From NCBI GenBank assembly GCA_958413095.1, contig CATYUF010000001.1, forward strand, positions 21,356 to 85,355: 64,000 nucleotides of DNA, given 5' to 3'. Below the pieces are notes generated by a model, which was given only the letters and a program-made list of their open reading frames with translations, did no database searches and had not been told where the DNA came from. Position 1 is the stretch's first letter. Every line of letters begins with the position of its first letter. This document shows, piece after piece, positions 54,082 to 63,889 of this stretch. A program made the position numbers and the translations under genes. Source of the DNA: an uncultured Clostridium sp. GTDB lineage: Bacteria > Bacillota > Clostridia > TANB77 > CAG-508.

Positions 54082-55404
54082 ATGTCAAAACCAATAGTAG
54101 CAATAATAGGAAAGCCAAATGTAGGAAAATCAACTTTTTTTAATTATTTGGCAGGAAGTAGAATATCAATAGTACAAGATACTCCAGGAGTTACTCGTGA
54201 TAGAATTTATGCTGATACAAACTGGAGAGGAAGAAATTTTACATTAGTAGATACAGGAGGAATAGAGCCAGAGTCAGATGATATTATTTTATCTCAAATG
54301 AGAGAACAAGCAAATCTTGCAATATCAATGGCTGATGTTATAATATTTCTTACTGATATAAGACAAGGAGTAACAGCAGCAGATAGTGAAATTGCAGTTA
54401 TGTTAAAAAGATCAGGAAAACCAGTGGTTTTAGTTTGTAATAAAGCTGATAATTTTGAAAAAGATAGAGAAGAAATCTATGAATTTTATAATTTAGGATT
54501 AGGAGATCCGTATCCAATTTCAGCAAGTAATGCACTTGGGCTTGGAGATGTTCTAGATAAAATTTATGAAAGTTTTCCTGAAAAAACTTTAGATGAAGAC
54601 GAAGATGATGTAATAAAAGTTGCTGTAATAGGGAAGCCAAACGTAGGAAAATCATCATTAATAAATAAAATACTAGGAGAAAACAGAGCAATAGTAAGTA
54701 ATATTGCAGGGACAACTAGAGATGCCATAGATTCAAAGTTTGAAAATGAAAAAGGAAAATATATTTTAATTGATACAGCAGGAGTAAGGAGAAAAAGTAA
54801 GGTAAAAGAATCAATAGAAAAATTTAGTATAATGAGGACTCTACTTGCAATAGAAAGAGCAGATGTATGCTTGATGATGATAGATGCATTAGAAGGTGTA
54901 ACAGACCAAGATGCAAAAATAGCAGGAGAAGCTCATGAAGCAGGAAAAGGAGTAATAATAGTTGTAAATAAATGGGATGAATATGAAAAAGAAACAGGAA
55001 CATTAGAAAGATACAAAAAAGAAATATATGCTAAACTATCATATTTATCATATGCTCCAATAATATTTATATCAGCAAAAACAGGACAAAGAGTAAATAA
55101 ATTATTTGATTTAATAAACCATGTAAATGAACAAAATAGTATGAGAATATCTACATCAGTATTAAATCAAGTAATAAATGAAGCTATCTCAATAGTACAG
55201 CCACCAACAGATAAAGGAAAAAGATTAAAGATTTTTTATGGTACACAAGCTTCAACAAAGCCACCAACATTTGTTATTTTTGTAAATAATAAAGAATTGT
55301 TCCACTTTTCATATGAAAGATATTTAGTAAATCAAATAAGAAAAGAATTTGGTCTAGAAGGAACACCTGTTAGAATAATTGTAAGAGAGAAGGGAGAAGA
55401 ATAA
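54082..55404 (+). CDS. der: Ribosome-assembly GTPase Der (EngA)
   Basis: This 440-residue protein has two tandem GTPase domains, each with a GKPNVGKS P-loop (about residues 9 and 184), DTAG/DTGG switch motifs (VDTGGIEPES and IDTAGVRRKS), NKAD and NKWD base contacts, and a C-terminal KH-like domain. Known: Der matures the 50S subunit and is essential. AAAGGAAAGG precedes the ATG. Its TAA stop overlaps the start of plsY by one base. der with plsY and gpsA is a common Firmicutes arrangement. Confidence 0.97.
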   Translation: MSKPIVAIIGKPNVGKSTFFNYLAGSRISIVQDTPGVTRDRIYADTNWRGRNFTLVDTGGIEPESDDIILSQMREQANLAISMADVIIFLTDIRQGVTAADSEIAVMLKRSGKPVVLVCNKADNFEKDREEIYEFYNLGLGDPYPISASNALGLGDVLDKIYESFPEKTLDEDEDDVIKVAVIGKPNVGKSSLINKILGENRAIVSNIAGTTRDAIDSKFENEKGKYILIDTAGVRRKSKVKESIEKFSIMRTLLAIERADVCLMMIDALEGVTDQDAKIAGEAHEAGKGVIIVVNKWDEYEKETGTLERYKKEIYAKLSYLSYAPIIFISAKTGQRVNKLFDLINHVNEQNSMRISTSVLNQVINEAISIVQPPTDKGKRLKIFYGTQASTKPPTFVIFVNNKELFHFSYERYLVNQIRKEFGLEGTPVRIIVREKGEE

Positions 55405-56036
55405 TGGCATTTAATATTGTAGTAGCAATAATTGCATATTTAATAGGAAGTATAAATTTTTCGGTTATTTTTAGTAAAAAAATGGCAGGATTTGATGTAA
55501 GAGAAAAAGGTAGTGGGAATGCAGGAACAACAAACATGCTTCGCTCTGTTGGAAAAAAGGCAGCAGCAATAACACTTATTTGCGATATATTAAAAGGTGT
55601 AGTTGCTATATTAATAGCAATGTTTATAGCTTGGGCATTTAAAGTAGAAAATGCATCATTATTAGTACAAATAGCTGGAATAGCAGTTGTATTAGGGCAT
55701 ACTTTTCCAATATTCTTTGGATTTAAAGGCGGAAAAGGTGTAGCTACATCTTTAGGAATATTAATAATGAGCAACTGGCAAATAGGATTAATTTGTTTGG
55801 TGTTTGGAGTGGTTTTAATAGCTTTAACAAGAATGGTTTCATTAGGTTCATGTGCAGCAGCAGTATTATTTCCAGTATTAACTTTATTTATAAATGAACA
55901 TTATATAGTTTCACAAGGCAGTAGCTATTTAATATTTAGTATAATTTTAGCAGTTATAGTTCTATTTAACCATAGAAGTAATATAAAAAGAATATTAAGT
56001 GGAAAAGAAAATAAGATAAGTTTTAAGAAAAGTTAA
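55404..56036 (+). CDS. plsY: Glycerol-3-phosphate acyltransferase PlsY
   Basis: This 210-residue membrane protein has about five to six transmembrane helices. The PlsY loops are GSGNAGTTNMLR (residues 34-45) and GHTFPIFFGFKGGKGVATSLG, and NHRSNIKRILSGKENK near the end is a third conserved loop. Known: it transfers the acyl group from acyl phosphate to glycerol 3-phosphate, the first step of phospholipid synthesis. The start overlaps the der stop (TAATG), so coupling is likely. gpsA, which makes its glycerol 3-phosphate substrate, follows 150 bp later. Confidence 0.95.
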   Translation: MAFNIVVAIIAYLIGSINFSVIFSKKMAGFDVREKGSGNAGTTNMLRSVGKKAAAITLICDILKGVVAILIAMFIAWAFKVENASLLVQIAGIAVVLGHTFPIFFGFKGGKGVATSLGILIMSNWQIGLICLVFGVVLIALTRMVSLGSCAAAVLFPVLTLFINEHYIVSQGSSYLIFSIILAVIVLFNHRSNIKRILSGKENKISFKKS

Positions 56037-56187
56037 TCTATAATAAAGAGAAGTAAAATTAAGTAGATAAATAAAATATCAATTAACTTTTTAACAAAAA
56101 TACTAATTGATATTAATTGTTATGAAAACGACAAATCTAAAACAAAAGTAATATTCAAATATTAAGAAACGAAAGGAAAAGGATAAA

Positions 56188-57171
56188 ATGAAAAATATAG
56201 CAGTAATAGGTAGTGGTAGTTGGGGAATGGCATTAGCAATTCACCTGGCAAGATGTGGAAACAATGTTAAAGTCTGGTCTTTTTTAGATGAGGAAAGAGA
56301 TTTAATAAATAATGAAAGAAAGTGCAAATTTCTTCCAAATGTAGAGATACCAGATAATATAATATGTTCAACAAATTTTGAAGAAGTAATAAAAGATACA
56401 GAATTTATTTTGCATGTTACACCATCAAAATTTACAAGAGACATTTTTAAGCAATATAAACAATTTGTAGGCAATAAACCAGTAATAATTTGCTCAAAAG
56501 GATTTGAAAAAGAAACATTAAAGACTTTAGATGAAGTAATAAAAGAAGAAATGCCAGAAGTTAGATTAGGAGTATTATCAGGACCAAGTCATGCAGAAGA
56601 AGTTTCTGTTGCAGTTCCAACAGTATTAGTAATAGCATCAAAAGATGAAGAAATATTAGAAATGATACAAAAAACTTTTATGTGTCCAGAAATGAGAATA
56701 TATACTTCAAGTGATGTAAAAGGAGTTGAATTGGGAGGAGCACTTAAAAATATAATAGCTTTTTGTGCAGGAGTAGCAAGTGGAATAGGACTAGGTGATA
56801 ATACATTTGCAGCCTTAGTAACTAGAGGACTAGGAGAACTTACAAGATTAGGAGTTGCATTAGGAGGAGAAAAAGACACATTTTACGGATTAAGTGGACT
56901 TGGAGACTTAATAGTTACTTGTTTAAGCGAACATAGTAGAAATAGAAAAGCTGGTAAGTTAATAGGACAAGGAAAAACTTTGGAAGAAGCAAAAAAAGAA
57001 GTAGGAATGGTAATTGAAAGTATAGATAATATTGAAGTTGCTTATGAATTAGGAATAAAAAATAATGTATATATGCCAATAGTAGAAATGGTATATAAAG
57101 TTATTTATGAACAATTAGAGCCTCAAGAAGCAGTTAAAAATTTAATGACAAGAGACAGAAAAAGTGAATAA
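56188..57171 (+). CDS. gpsA: Glycerol-3-phosphate dehydrogenase GpsA
   Basis: This 327-residue protein has the NAD(P)-binding GSGSWGMALA at residues 7-16, SKGFEKETLK and LSGPSHAEEV around the substrate site, the catalytic lysine in GGALKNIIAF, and GLSGLGDLIVTC with the phosphate site SRNRKAG. Known: it reduces dihydroxyacetone phosphate to sn-glycerol 3-phosphate for lipids, supplying PlsY just upstream. AAAGGAAAAGG precedes the ATG. Length is normal. Confidence 0.96.
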   Translation: MKNIAVIGSGSWGMALAIHLARCGNNVKVWSFLDEERDLINNERKCKFLPNVEIPDNIICSTNFEEVIKDTEFILHVTPSKFTRDIFKQYKQFVGNKPVIICSKGFEKETLKTLDEVIKEEMPEVRLGVLSGPSHAEEVSVAVPTVLVIASKDEEILEMIQKTFMCPEMRIYTSSDVKGVELGGALKNIIAFCAGVASGIGLGDNTFAALVTRGLGELTRLGVALGGEKDTFYGLSGLGDLIVTCLSEHSRNRKAGKLIGQGKTLEEAKKEVGMVIESIDNIEVAYELGIKNNVYMPIVEMVYKVIYEQLEPQEAVKNLMTRDRKSE

Positions 57172-57234
57172 TATATACATAAAGTAGGAATAATAAGATA
57201 TGATTTTACTTAAAACAAAATAAGGAGGATATAT

Positions 57235-57858
57235 ATGGAGTTTTTTGATAAATTAGGAAAAAAAGCAAGTGAAGCATATAGGATAACTGCTGACAAAACA
57301 GGGAAAATTGCCAAAGAAACGAAGTTAAAAATAAAAATGGGAGACCTTAAATCAAAAATAAATGACATATATGAAGAAATAGGTAAGATAGTATATGAAA
57401 AGCATGTAAAGAAAGAAGAAATTGACATAGAAAAAGATTTAATAGAACAATGCACAAATATAGATGTAATGAGTGACGAAATAGAAGCTTTACTAAAAGA
57501 ATGTTTAGAATTAAAAGACAAAAAACAATGTTCAAAATGCTTTACTGAAATTGAAAAAGATGCTAAATTCTGTCCACACTGTGGAATGAAACAAGAGGAA
57601 AATAAAGTTGGAACACAAGAAGAAAATGAAACTAGTCTTACAAAGACAGAAGAAAGACATCTTGTTAATGTAGAAAAAAATGAAGAAGAAGTAATAAAGG
57701 AAAATGAGAATATTAATAAAGAAAAAGAAACTAACCTAGAAAAGACAACAATAATTGAAATAAATCCTACTCCAGAAAATATCACAGAAGAGGAAGTAAA
57801 AAACATAGGAACAGACGAAATTGAACCAAATAAAGAAATAAAAGATGAAAAGGAGTAG
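57235..57858 (+). CDS. Zinc-ribbon protein, unknown role
   Basis: This 207-residue hydrophilic protein has a helical N-terminus (MEFFDKLGKKASEAYRITAD, to residue 95), a four-cysteine zinc ribbon at C99, C102, C113 and C116 (CSKCF...FCPHCG), and a long acidic Glu/Lys-rich tail (residues 117-207) that is probably disordered. Such zinc-ribbon helper proteins are common in Clostridia; the role is unknown. AAGGAGG precedes the ATG by about 8 nt. It lies between gpsA and dtd, 16 bp before the latter, likely co-transcribed. Confidence 0.7.
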   Translation: MEFFDKLGKKASEAYRITADKTGKIAKETKLKIKMGDLKSKINDIYEEIGKIVYEKHVKKEEIDIEKDLIEQCTNIDVMSDEIEALLKECLELKDKKQCSKCFTEIEKDAKFCPHCGMKQEENKVGTQEENETSLTKTEERHLVNVEKNEEEVIKENENINKEKETNLEKTTIIEINPTPENITEEEVKNIGTDEIEPNKEIKDEKE

Positions 57859-57874
57859 AATAGAAAGATAGAAA

Positions 57875-58312
57875 ATGAAATTAGTAGTTCAGAGAGTAAA
57901 AGAAGCAAAAGTTGAAGTAGATAATGAAATTGTAGGAAAGATAGAAAAGGGTTTTTTAGTATTAATAGGAATAACACATACAGACACAAAGGAAAATGCA
58001 GACTATTTAGTTAAAAAATTATGTAATTTAAGAGTGTTTGAAGATGAAGAAGGAAAAATGAATAAATCCCTAAAAGATGTAGACGGAAAATTGTTATTAA
58101 TATCTCAATTTACATTGTATGCAAATTGTTCACAAGGAAATAGACCATCATTTATTGAAGCAGCAAGACCAGAACAAGCAAATGAGTTATATGAGTATTT
58201 TTGTGAAGAATGTGGTAAAAATGATATAGAGGTGCAAAAAGGAATATTTGGTGCTGATATGCAAGTAAGTCTCCTAAACGATGGACCAGTTACAATAATT
58301 ATTGAAAAATAA
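57875..58312 (+). CDS. dtd: D-aminoacyl-tRNA deacylase
   Basis: This 145-residue protein has the Dtd signature SQFTLYA (residues 76-82) and DGPVTIIIE with the cross-subunit GP motif, and [12 protein letters not shown] between them. [16 protein letters not shown] is the usual start. Known: the homodimer removes D-amino acids mischarged on tRNA. GAAAG precedes the ATG 16 bp after the zinc-ribbon gene stop. Length is normal. Confidence 0.96.
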   Translation: MKLVVQRVKEAKVEVDNEIVGKIEKGFLVLIGITHTDTKENADYLVKKLCNLRVFEDEEGKMNKSLKDVDGKLLLISQFTLYANCSQGNRPSFIEAARPEQANELYEYFCEECGKNDIEVQKGIFGADMQVSLLNDGPVTIIIEK

Positions 58313-58394
58313 GAACAAATATTGATATTAAGAATAAAATCTATGATTAAAAAGTTTATTACTTTATGAGTTATCTTTTTGTATATAAAATAAG

Positions 58395-58443
58395 AAATAG
58401 GACTTATTCAATAATATAAAATTTATTGATGGTCCTATTTTTG
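58395..58443. terminator. Bidirectional intrinsic terminator
   Basis: AAATAGGAC (58395-58403) pairs with GTCCTATTT (58432-58440), with an inner TCAATAA/TTATTGA stem and T-run on the plus side. It separates dtd from the minus-strand gene. Confidence 0.8.
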
Positions 58444-58515
58444 TAATAAAGGATAGTGAATATAAACTCTATATAAGAAGACATATATTTTTTAATAAAT
58501 TTAGAATTAAATATA

Positions 58516-58797
58516 TCAATAAGGAAATCTTTCATATAGATACTTGATTACTTTATTAGCATTTTTTTCATTAATATTAATATAAATATCTTTATCTAAA
58601 CAAACCCACATATTAATCAAATATTTATCAATATTATCAATAAAAATTCCAATTATTTCTGCAATTTCTATTGGATTAGAATAGTTTTTATTCCATTTTA
58701 AACTATCAAAAATTTCTAAATTGGTGTTATAAAATTTACTCAAAAAATTATTAAGTTCACCTTTTTTATCACTATATAAATTAACAGTTACAATCAT
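58516..58797 (-). CDS. Small hypothetical protein
   Basis: This 93-residue protein starts MIVTVNLYSDKKGELNNFLS. GGAG lies 5 nt before the ATG, a good ribosome site, and the composition is coding-like. No family recognised. The pattern (LYSDKKGELNNFL, SNPIEIAEIIGIFIDNID, WVCLDKDIYI) has alternating strands and helices and could be a small alpha/beta domain. It stands alone, pointing away from the secreted-protein gene. Confidence 0.65.
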   Translation of the reverse strand: MIVTVNLYSDKKGELNNFLSKFYNTNLEIFDSLKWNKNYSNPIEIAEIIGIFIDNIDKYLINMWVCLDKDIYININEKNANKVIKYLYERFPY

Positions 58798-58992
58798 ATC
58801 AAATCTCCATTTTTAAATTAATTAAGAAAAAAATCTAAAATTAGAAGCTATTTTCACTTTATATTAAAAAAGTAAAAATAATGAATAAAATCTTTCTTGA
58901 TATTAAATAGTATTAATAAATAATTAAATTTTATACTAAGAATAAAATTTATAAAAGATGTAAATAATACTAAAAAAGATGGAGGTACAGTT

Positions 58993-59907
58993 TTGAAAAA
59001 ATTGAAAATTACTGCTTATATTGTTTTAATTACAATTGTTGTAGTAATAGGAACAACAATATTTGTAAAAGCAAATGAAGATGGGGAAAAAAGCCAAAGG
59101 GAAAAAGCTTTAACAGAGTTAAAATATTTAGATTCTAAATTAGAAGACATATTTAATGAAATGAATAATATTACTATGAGAAATTATAAGGTATACACTA
59201 GCAAGATAGAGTCAAACAAGAAAGAAAGTTCAAATACATCTTCTGAAGGTTCTAGCTCATCGGATAGTGGAAATTCAAAGTCATCAACTCAAACTACAAG
59301 TAATGAACAAGAAGAAGGAAAGCAAAGTAATGAGGACGAAAAAAACTTGAAGAATTATACAATGCAACAAGAAGGTGTGCTAACAAATACGAATGCAATT
59401 GATTGGAATAAAGTAAAAAATGAAATAGAATTAATTTACACATCTATTCCAGCAATAACATTAGATTTATATGGATTAAATATAAATCAAGATGAAATAT
59501 TAAACTTTAATAGACAATATGATAATCTTACAGTTTTAGTAAAAAATCAAAATAAAGAAGAAACTTTAAGAGAATTAGCAAAAACATATCAGTATATTCC
59601 TAAATTTGCAGAAAAGGTAACAGATGATACAGTATATAAAACAGTGTTAAATACTAAATCAAATATATTTTTAGCATATTCGAAATTAGATAGCAAAAAC
59701 TGGGATGAAATTTCAAATGACATAAAAAATGCGATTAATGTATTTTCACAATTATTAACTGGTAATGTAGTAAATGCTAATAATCAAACAACTATTAATA
59801 AAGTTTATGTGATGTTAAATGAATTACAAAATGCTACAAATGTAAAAGATGAAGCAGTTTTTTTAATAAAATATAAAAATTTACTAGAAGAAATAAATAA
59901 TATGTGA
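58993..59907 (+). CDS. Secreted or membrane-anchored protein with Ser-rich linker
   Basis: This 304-residue protein has a basic start and one hydrophobic helix (residues 6-27, ending FVKANEDGE), which may be a signal peptide or anchor without a lipobox. A Ser/Thr-rich linker (residues 77-105, GSSSSDSGNSKSST) joins two helical domains; the C-terminal part resembles four-helix coat-like regions only in shape. No family recognised. The start is TTG 58993, since GGAGG at 58981-58985 is 7 nt upstream and no ATG fits. Its end is close to rnpB, whose -10 box TATAAT (59908-59913) follows the stop at once. Confidence 0.65.
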   Translation: MKKLKITAYIVLITIVVVIGTTIFVKANEDGEKSQREKALTELKYLDSKLEDIFNEMNNITMRNYKVYTSKIESNKKESSNTSSEGSSSSDSGNSKSSTQTTSNEQEEGKQSNEDEKNLKNYTMQQEGVLTNTNAIDWNKVKNEIELIYTSIPAITLDLYGLNINQDEILNFNRQYDNLTVLVKNQNKEETLRELAKTYQYIPKFAEKVTDDTVYKTVLNTKSNIFLAYSKLDSKNWDEISNDIKNAINVFSQLLTGNVVNANNQTTINKVYVMLNELQNATNVKDEAVFLIKYKNLLEEINNM

Positions 59908-59913
59908 TATAAT
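59908..59913 (+). promoter_or_regulatory. -10 box of rnpB
   Basis: TATAAT at 59908-59913 lies 7 bp before the first paired base of the RNase P RNA. No strong -35 is visible at 17 nt. Confidence 0.55.
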
Positions 59914-59920
59914 AACAAAT

Positions 59921-60267
59921 AGAGTAAATTGAATAGTCGCTGGTAAAAACTCGAAAGGGATTACGAGAGGAAAGTCCGGGCTCCATAGAGCAATGATGCT
60001 AGATAACGTCTAGTGAGGGTGACCTCAAGGAAAGTGCAACAGAAAATAACCGCCATTATATGGTAAGGGTGAAAAGGCGAGGTAAGAGCTCACCAGCAGT
60101 ATGGTGACATATTGTGTTTGTGTAAACCCCATCTGGAGCAACACCTAAAAAAGAAGATTAAGTCTGCTCGACGCCTTCTTGAATTGCGTGGCTTGAAATA
60201 TATAGTGATATATATTCTAGATAAATGACTATTTTTGATGACAGAACCCGGCTTACAGATTTACTCT
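59921..60267 (+). ncRNA. rnpB: RNase P RNA (bacterial class A-like)
   Basis: The gene shows GAGGAAAGTCCGGGCTCC, ACAGAAAATAACCGCC, GTAAGGGTGAAAAGGCGAG, TAAGAGCTCACCAGC and ACAGAACCCGGCTTACAG in order, the universal conserved regions of the catalytic RNA. The ends pair: AGAGTAAAT (59921) with ATTTACTCT (60259-60267), the P1 stem. The internal layout matches class A rather than Bacillus class B. Known: it cleaves tRNA 5' leaders. The last bases overlap the stop of the RluA-family gene on the opposite strand. Confidence 0.96.
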
Positions 60268-61154
60268 ATTATTCTTCTAATATCTTCAGCTAGCGGACTA
60301 ATAAGTGTTAGTTCTTTTTTTGTTATAGGATGTATAAAGGAAACTTTATAGCTATGAAGAGCTTGTCTACTTATTAAAGCAGAAGGTAATCCATATAAAG
60401 TATCACCAATTAATGGATGACCAATATGACTAAAATGAACACGAATTTGATGAGTACGACCAGTTTCTAAAATACATTTTACCAAAGAAAGGTTTTGATT
60501 TTTAAATTCTTTGATAACAGAATATCTTGTTATTGAAGGCTTACCATCAGAAGAAACGCATCTTTCAATAATACTACCTTCTTTTCTGGCAATAGGAAAA
60601 TCTAATATGCCTGATTTTTCTTCCAATAGTCCATTTATTACACATAAATATTCTTTTTTAAACAGATTATCTTGCATTTGTCTATTTAGTATTTCTTGAA
60701 TATATTCGCATTTTGCAAATAATACTATACCAGAAGTGTTATAATCCAATCTATTTATAGGTCTAATCTTCTTTTTCAAGCCTATACTATCAAAATAATA
60801 TTTTACACCATTTGACAAAGAATGAGCATAATGTAATAAAGAAGGATGAATAGCTATGCTAGCTGGCTTATTTAAAATTAAAAACCAATTATCTTCGTAA
60901 AGAATATCAAGAGGCATAGCAGTAGAAACAATATTAGAATTGTCCTCAGGCAGATCTAAATTAACAGTTATGACATCATTTTTATTTATCTTTATTCTAG
61001 TATCTACACTTTTTCCATTTAATAAAACCATATTAGAATTAATTAATTTTACAAATAATCTATTAGAAATATAAAATTCTTCTTTTAGAATGTCATTTAT
61101 ATTGTTATACTTATTATCAATTACAATATATTTTAAAATCATTTTGTTTTTCAT
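60261..61154 (-). CDS. RluA-family 23S rRNA/tRNA pseudouridine synthase
   Basis: This 297-residue protein has an N-terminal S4-like RNA-binding segment (FYISNRLFVKLINSNMVLLN...KINKNDVITV), then the RluA catalytic domain with RPINRLDYNTSGIVLF (the catalytic Asp in RLD), NKPASIAIHPS, GRTHQIRVHFSHIGHPLIGD. Known: RluA/RluC/RluD-type enzymes isomerise uridine in 23S rRNA or tRNA; which site is not clear. AAAGG lies 10 nt before ATG 61154. It converges on rnpB and overlaps its last bases. Confidence 0.94.
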   Translation of the reverse strand: MKNKMILKYIVIDNKYNNINDILKEEFYISNRLFVKLINSNMVLLNGKSVDTRIKINKNDVITVNLDLPEDNSNIVSTAMPLDILYEDNWFLILNKPASIAIHPSLLHYAHSLSNGVKYYFDSIGLKKKIRPINRLDYNTSGIVLFAKCEYIQEILNRQMQDNLFKKEYLCVINGLLEEKSGILDFPIARKEGSIIERCVSSDGKPSITRYSVIKEFKNQNLSLVKCILETGRTHQIRVHFSHIGHPLIGDTLYGLPSALISRQALHSYKVSFIHPITKKELTLISPLAEDIRRIIE

Positions 61155-61365
61155 ATGTAATGAAATCCTTTCTTATATAAATAAAATTAAATTGTATAAA
61201 AAATAATATATTATACTTATTATAATACTTGAATATAGCGACTATATTAATATAATATTTAACTAAAGTATACATAATTTAAAGATGAAAATCAATATAT
61301 TGATAAAAAATCCAATATATAGTATAATACTAAAAGAATATTAAAGAATTTTAGGAGTGATAATT

Positions 61366-62025
61366 TTGAGAATAAGATTCAAAAAATGGGCAAGACCAGA
61401 ATTAGAAGCAAGTAAATTTTATATAGATAATCCAGAAGAGCTAAAAGGAAAATGGAAAGAAAAATTTAAAAATAGTAATCCAATTCATTTAGAATTAGGA
61501 TGTGGAAAAGGACAATTTATATCTAAGCTAGCAGTAGAAAATCAAAGCGTAAATTACATAGCTATTGATTTAGTAGATGCAATGTTAGGATTAGCCAAAA
61601 GAAATGTAGAAAAAGAATATAACGAAAGAAATATAGAACCTGAAAATATATTATTAACTAGATTTGATATTGAAAGAATAGACCTAATATTAGATAAAAC
61701 AGACGAAATAGAACGAATATATATTAATTTTTGCAATCCATGGCCAAAAGGAAAACATAGAAAAAAGAGATTAACACATTCTAAACAATTAGAAAAATAT
61801 AAAGAATTTTTAAAAGGCGGTGGAGAAATATTTTTTAAAACTGATGATGATGATTTATTTAATTCTAGTTTAATCTATTTTGAAGAAAGTGGCTTTGAAA
61901 TTATGAAAAAGACTTATGATTTACATTCAGATGGAATATTTGAAAAAAATATAGAAACAGAACATGAAAAAATGTTTTCAGAGCAAGGAATAAAGATAAA
62001 AGCACTAATAGCCAAGAGAAAATAG
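61366..62025 (+). CDS. trmB: tRNA (guanine-N7-)-methyltransferase TrmB
   Basis: This 219-residue protein starts [16 protein letters not shown], close to the conserved MRxRKKPWA start of TrmB. The SAM loop is [19 protein letters not shown] follows, then [19 protein letters not shown] holds the conserved substrate-binding PWPK motif, and FKTDDDDLF. Known: it makes m7G46 in tRNA. The start is TTG 61366, with AGGAG at 61353-61357 8 nt before; the GTG at 61357 overlaps that ribosome site. Length is normal. Confidence 0.94.
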   Translation: MRIRFKKWARPELEASKFYIDNPEELKGKWKEKFKNSNPIHLELGCGKGQFISKLAVENQSVNYIAIDLVDAMLGLAKRNVEKEYNERNIEPENILLTRFDIERIDLILDKTDEIERIYINFCNPWPKGKHRKKRLTHSKQLEKYKEFLKGGGEIFFKTDDDDLFNSSLIYFEESGFEIMKKTYDLHSDGIFEKNIETEHEKMFSEQGIKIKALIAKRK

Positions 62026-62126
62026 AAATAATAAATTCAATTAATAAGTTAAGTCTGGACTAGATGCAAAGATTACCTGAAAAAATAATATTGCGAAAAA
62101 TTTCTATAAAAACTATCTTTAAATTG

Positions 62127-62155
62127 TTGTAATTTAGAAAAATTAGTGCTAAAAT
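62127..62155 (+). promoter_or_regulatory. Possible promoter upstream of pyrG
   Basis: TTGTAA (62127-62132), 17 nt, TAAAAT (62150-62155), followed at once by a terminator hairpin. Its transcript would meet that hairpin near its 5' end, which could act as an attenuator. Confidence 0.4.
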
Positions 62156-62163
62156 AAAAAAGA

Positions 62164-62207
62164 AGATTAAAAAAAACCAATTTTGGGAATTTTTTAATCT
62201 TTTTTTA
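62164..62207 (+). terminator. Terminator or attenuator before pyrG
   Basis: AGATTAAAAAA (62164-62174) pairs with TTTTTTAATCT (62190-62200), followed by TTTTTTAAT. It may end trmB transcription or regulate pyrG. It lacks the GGG start at the transcript 5' end seen in the known pyrG reiterative-transcription mechanism. Confidence 0.6.
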
Positions 62208-62284
62208 ATATTATAGCGGAAATTCAATTTATCATAATATTAAAAAAGTATTATACTATCAAAATTTAATAAAGGAGAGGAAAT

Positions 62285-63889
62285 ATGAACACAAAATATA
62301 TTTTTGTAACAGGTGGAGTAGTATCAGGACTAGGAAAAGGAATAACAGCAGCCTCATTAGGGAGGTTATTAAAAAATAGGGGGTATAAAGTTACAATTCA
62401 GAAATTTGATCCATATATAAATGTAGACCCAGGTACAATGAATCCATATGAACATGGAGAAGTTTTCGTAACTGATGATGGAGCAGAAACAGATTTAGAT
62501 TTAGGACATTATGAAAGATTTATAGATGAAAATTTAACAAAAAATTCTAGCATTACAATGGGAAAAGTATATCAAAGTGTGTTAGAAAAAGAACGAAGAG
62601 GAGATTATTTAGGAAAAACTGTTCAGGTAATACCACATATTACTAATGAAATAAAAGATAAAATATATGGATTTGAAAATACTGACACAGATATTGTAAT
62701 ATCTGAAGTAGGAGGAACAGTAGGAGACATAGAGGGACTTTCAATTTTAGAAGCAATAAGACAAGTAGGATTAGAGAAAAACAAGGAAGATGTTTTATAT
62801 ATACATGTAACATTATTACCATATATATTTGGATCTAATGAAATAAAATCAAAGCCAACACAGCATTCAGTAAAAGAATTACAAAGTTTAGGAATAAAAC
62901 CAGATATTTTAGTATGTAGAACAGAACAAGAAATACCAGAAAATATAAGAGAAAAATTATCTCTTTTCTGTAATGTAAGAAAGACAAGTGTAATTCAAAA
63001 TAAAACAGCAGATTGCTTATATGCAGTTCCGTTAATGCTGGAAGAAGAAGGTCTAGCAAGAGAAGTTTGTAACCATTTAAGGCTAGACAAGTACATACCA
63101 AATAACTCTAAATGGGAGAGTATGATAGATAGTATTAGAAAAATTGATAAAAACAATAAAATAACCATAGGAATAGTAGGTAAATATGTAAAATTAGAAG
63201 ATTCATATATATCTGTGATAGAAAGTTTATATCATGCTGGATTTGAAAATAAAGTTAAAGTAGAAATTAAATTAATAGATTCAGAAAAAATAACTAGGGA
63301 TAATATTGAAGAAACATTAGAAGGAATTGATGGGGTTGTTGTACCAGGGGGATTTGGAAACAGAGGAATAGAAGGAATGATAGAAACTATAAAATATGTA
63401 AGAGAAAATAAGATTCCATTTTTAGGAATTTGTTTAGGAATGCAAATGACAGTTGTAGAATATGCTAGAAATGTATTAAATTTAAGAAATGCAAATTCAG
63501 AGGAATTTGATGAAAATAGTAATAATCAAGTTATACATATAATGGAAGAGCAAAAAGATGTAAGCAAAAAAGGTGGAACAATGAGATTAGGTGCATATCC
63601 ATGTATAATAAAAAAAGGTTCTTTAGCTGAAAAAATTTATGGAAAAACAGAAATATCAGAAAGACATAGACATCGCTTTGAGTTTAACAATGAATATAAA
63701 GAAAGGCTAGAAAATGCAGGATTAAAAGTTTCAGGAACTTCACCAGATGGATTGCTAGTAGAAATGGTAGAATTAGAAGAACATCCATATTTTATAGCAG
63801 GACAATTTCATCCAGAACTGAAATCAAGACCGAACAGACCAGCTCCATTATTTACAGGATTAATATCAGCAATAAAAGAACAAAAATAA
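62285..63889 (+). CDS. pyrG: CTP synthase
   Basis: This 534-residue protein has the N-terminal synthetase domain ([20 protein letters not shown] with the P-loop and Mg2+ sites, [20 protein letters not shown]) and the C-terminal glutaminase domain ([11 protein letters not shown], nucleophile C383 in [11 protein letters not shown], and FHPE near the end for the His/Glu pair). Known: it aminates UTP to CTP with glutamine and ATP, feeding nucleic acid and lipid synthesis. AAAGGAGAGG precedes the ATG. The last 111 bases of the window after it show no gene. Confidence 0.97.
   Translation: MNTKYIFVTGGVVSGLGKGITAASLGRLLKNRGYKVTIQKFDPYINVDPGTMNPYEHGEVFVTDDGAETDLDLGHYERFIDENLTKNSSITMGKVYQSVLEKERRGDYLGKTVQVIPHITNEIKDKIYGFENTDTDIVISEVGGTVGDIEGLSILEAIRQVGLEKNKEDVLYIHVTLLPYIFGSNEIKSKPTQHSVKELQSLGIKPDILVCRTEQEIPENIREKLSLFCNVRKTSVIQNKTADCLYAVPLMLEEEGLAREVCNHLRLDKYIPNNSKWESMIDSIRKIDKNNKITIGIVGKYVKLEDSYISVIESLYHAGFENKVKVEIKLIDSEKITRDNIEETLEGIDGVVVPGGFGNRGIEGMIETIKYVRENKIPFLGICLGMQMTVVEYARNVLNLRNANSEEFDENSNNQVIHIMEEQKDVSKKGGTMRLGAYPCIIKKGSLAEKIYGKTEISERHRHRFEFNNEYKERLENAGLKVSGTSPDGLLVEMVELEEHPYFIAGQFHPELKSRPNRPAPLFTGLISAIKEQK

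Noticed and set aside
57210..57989. Long minus-strand ORF (259 codons) opposite the zinc-ribbon gene
   Set aside because: It is Phe/Leu/Ser-rich antisense to a Glu/Lys-rich coding sequence, the expected mirror of this codon usage, and lacks a ribosome site. The plus-strand gene has AAGGAGG and a zinc ribbon.
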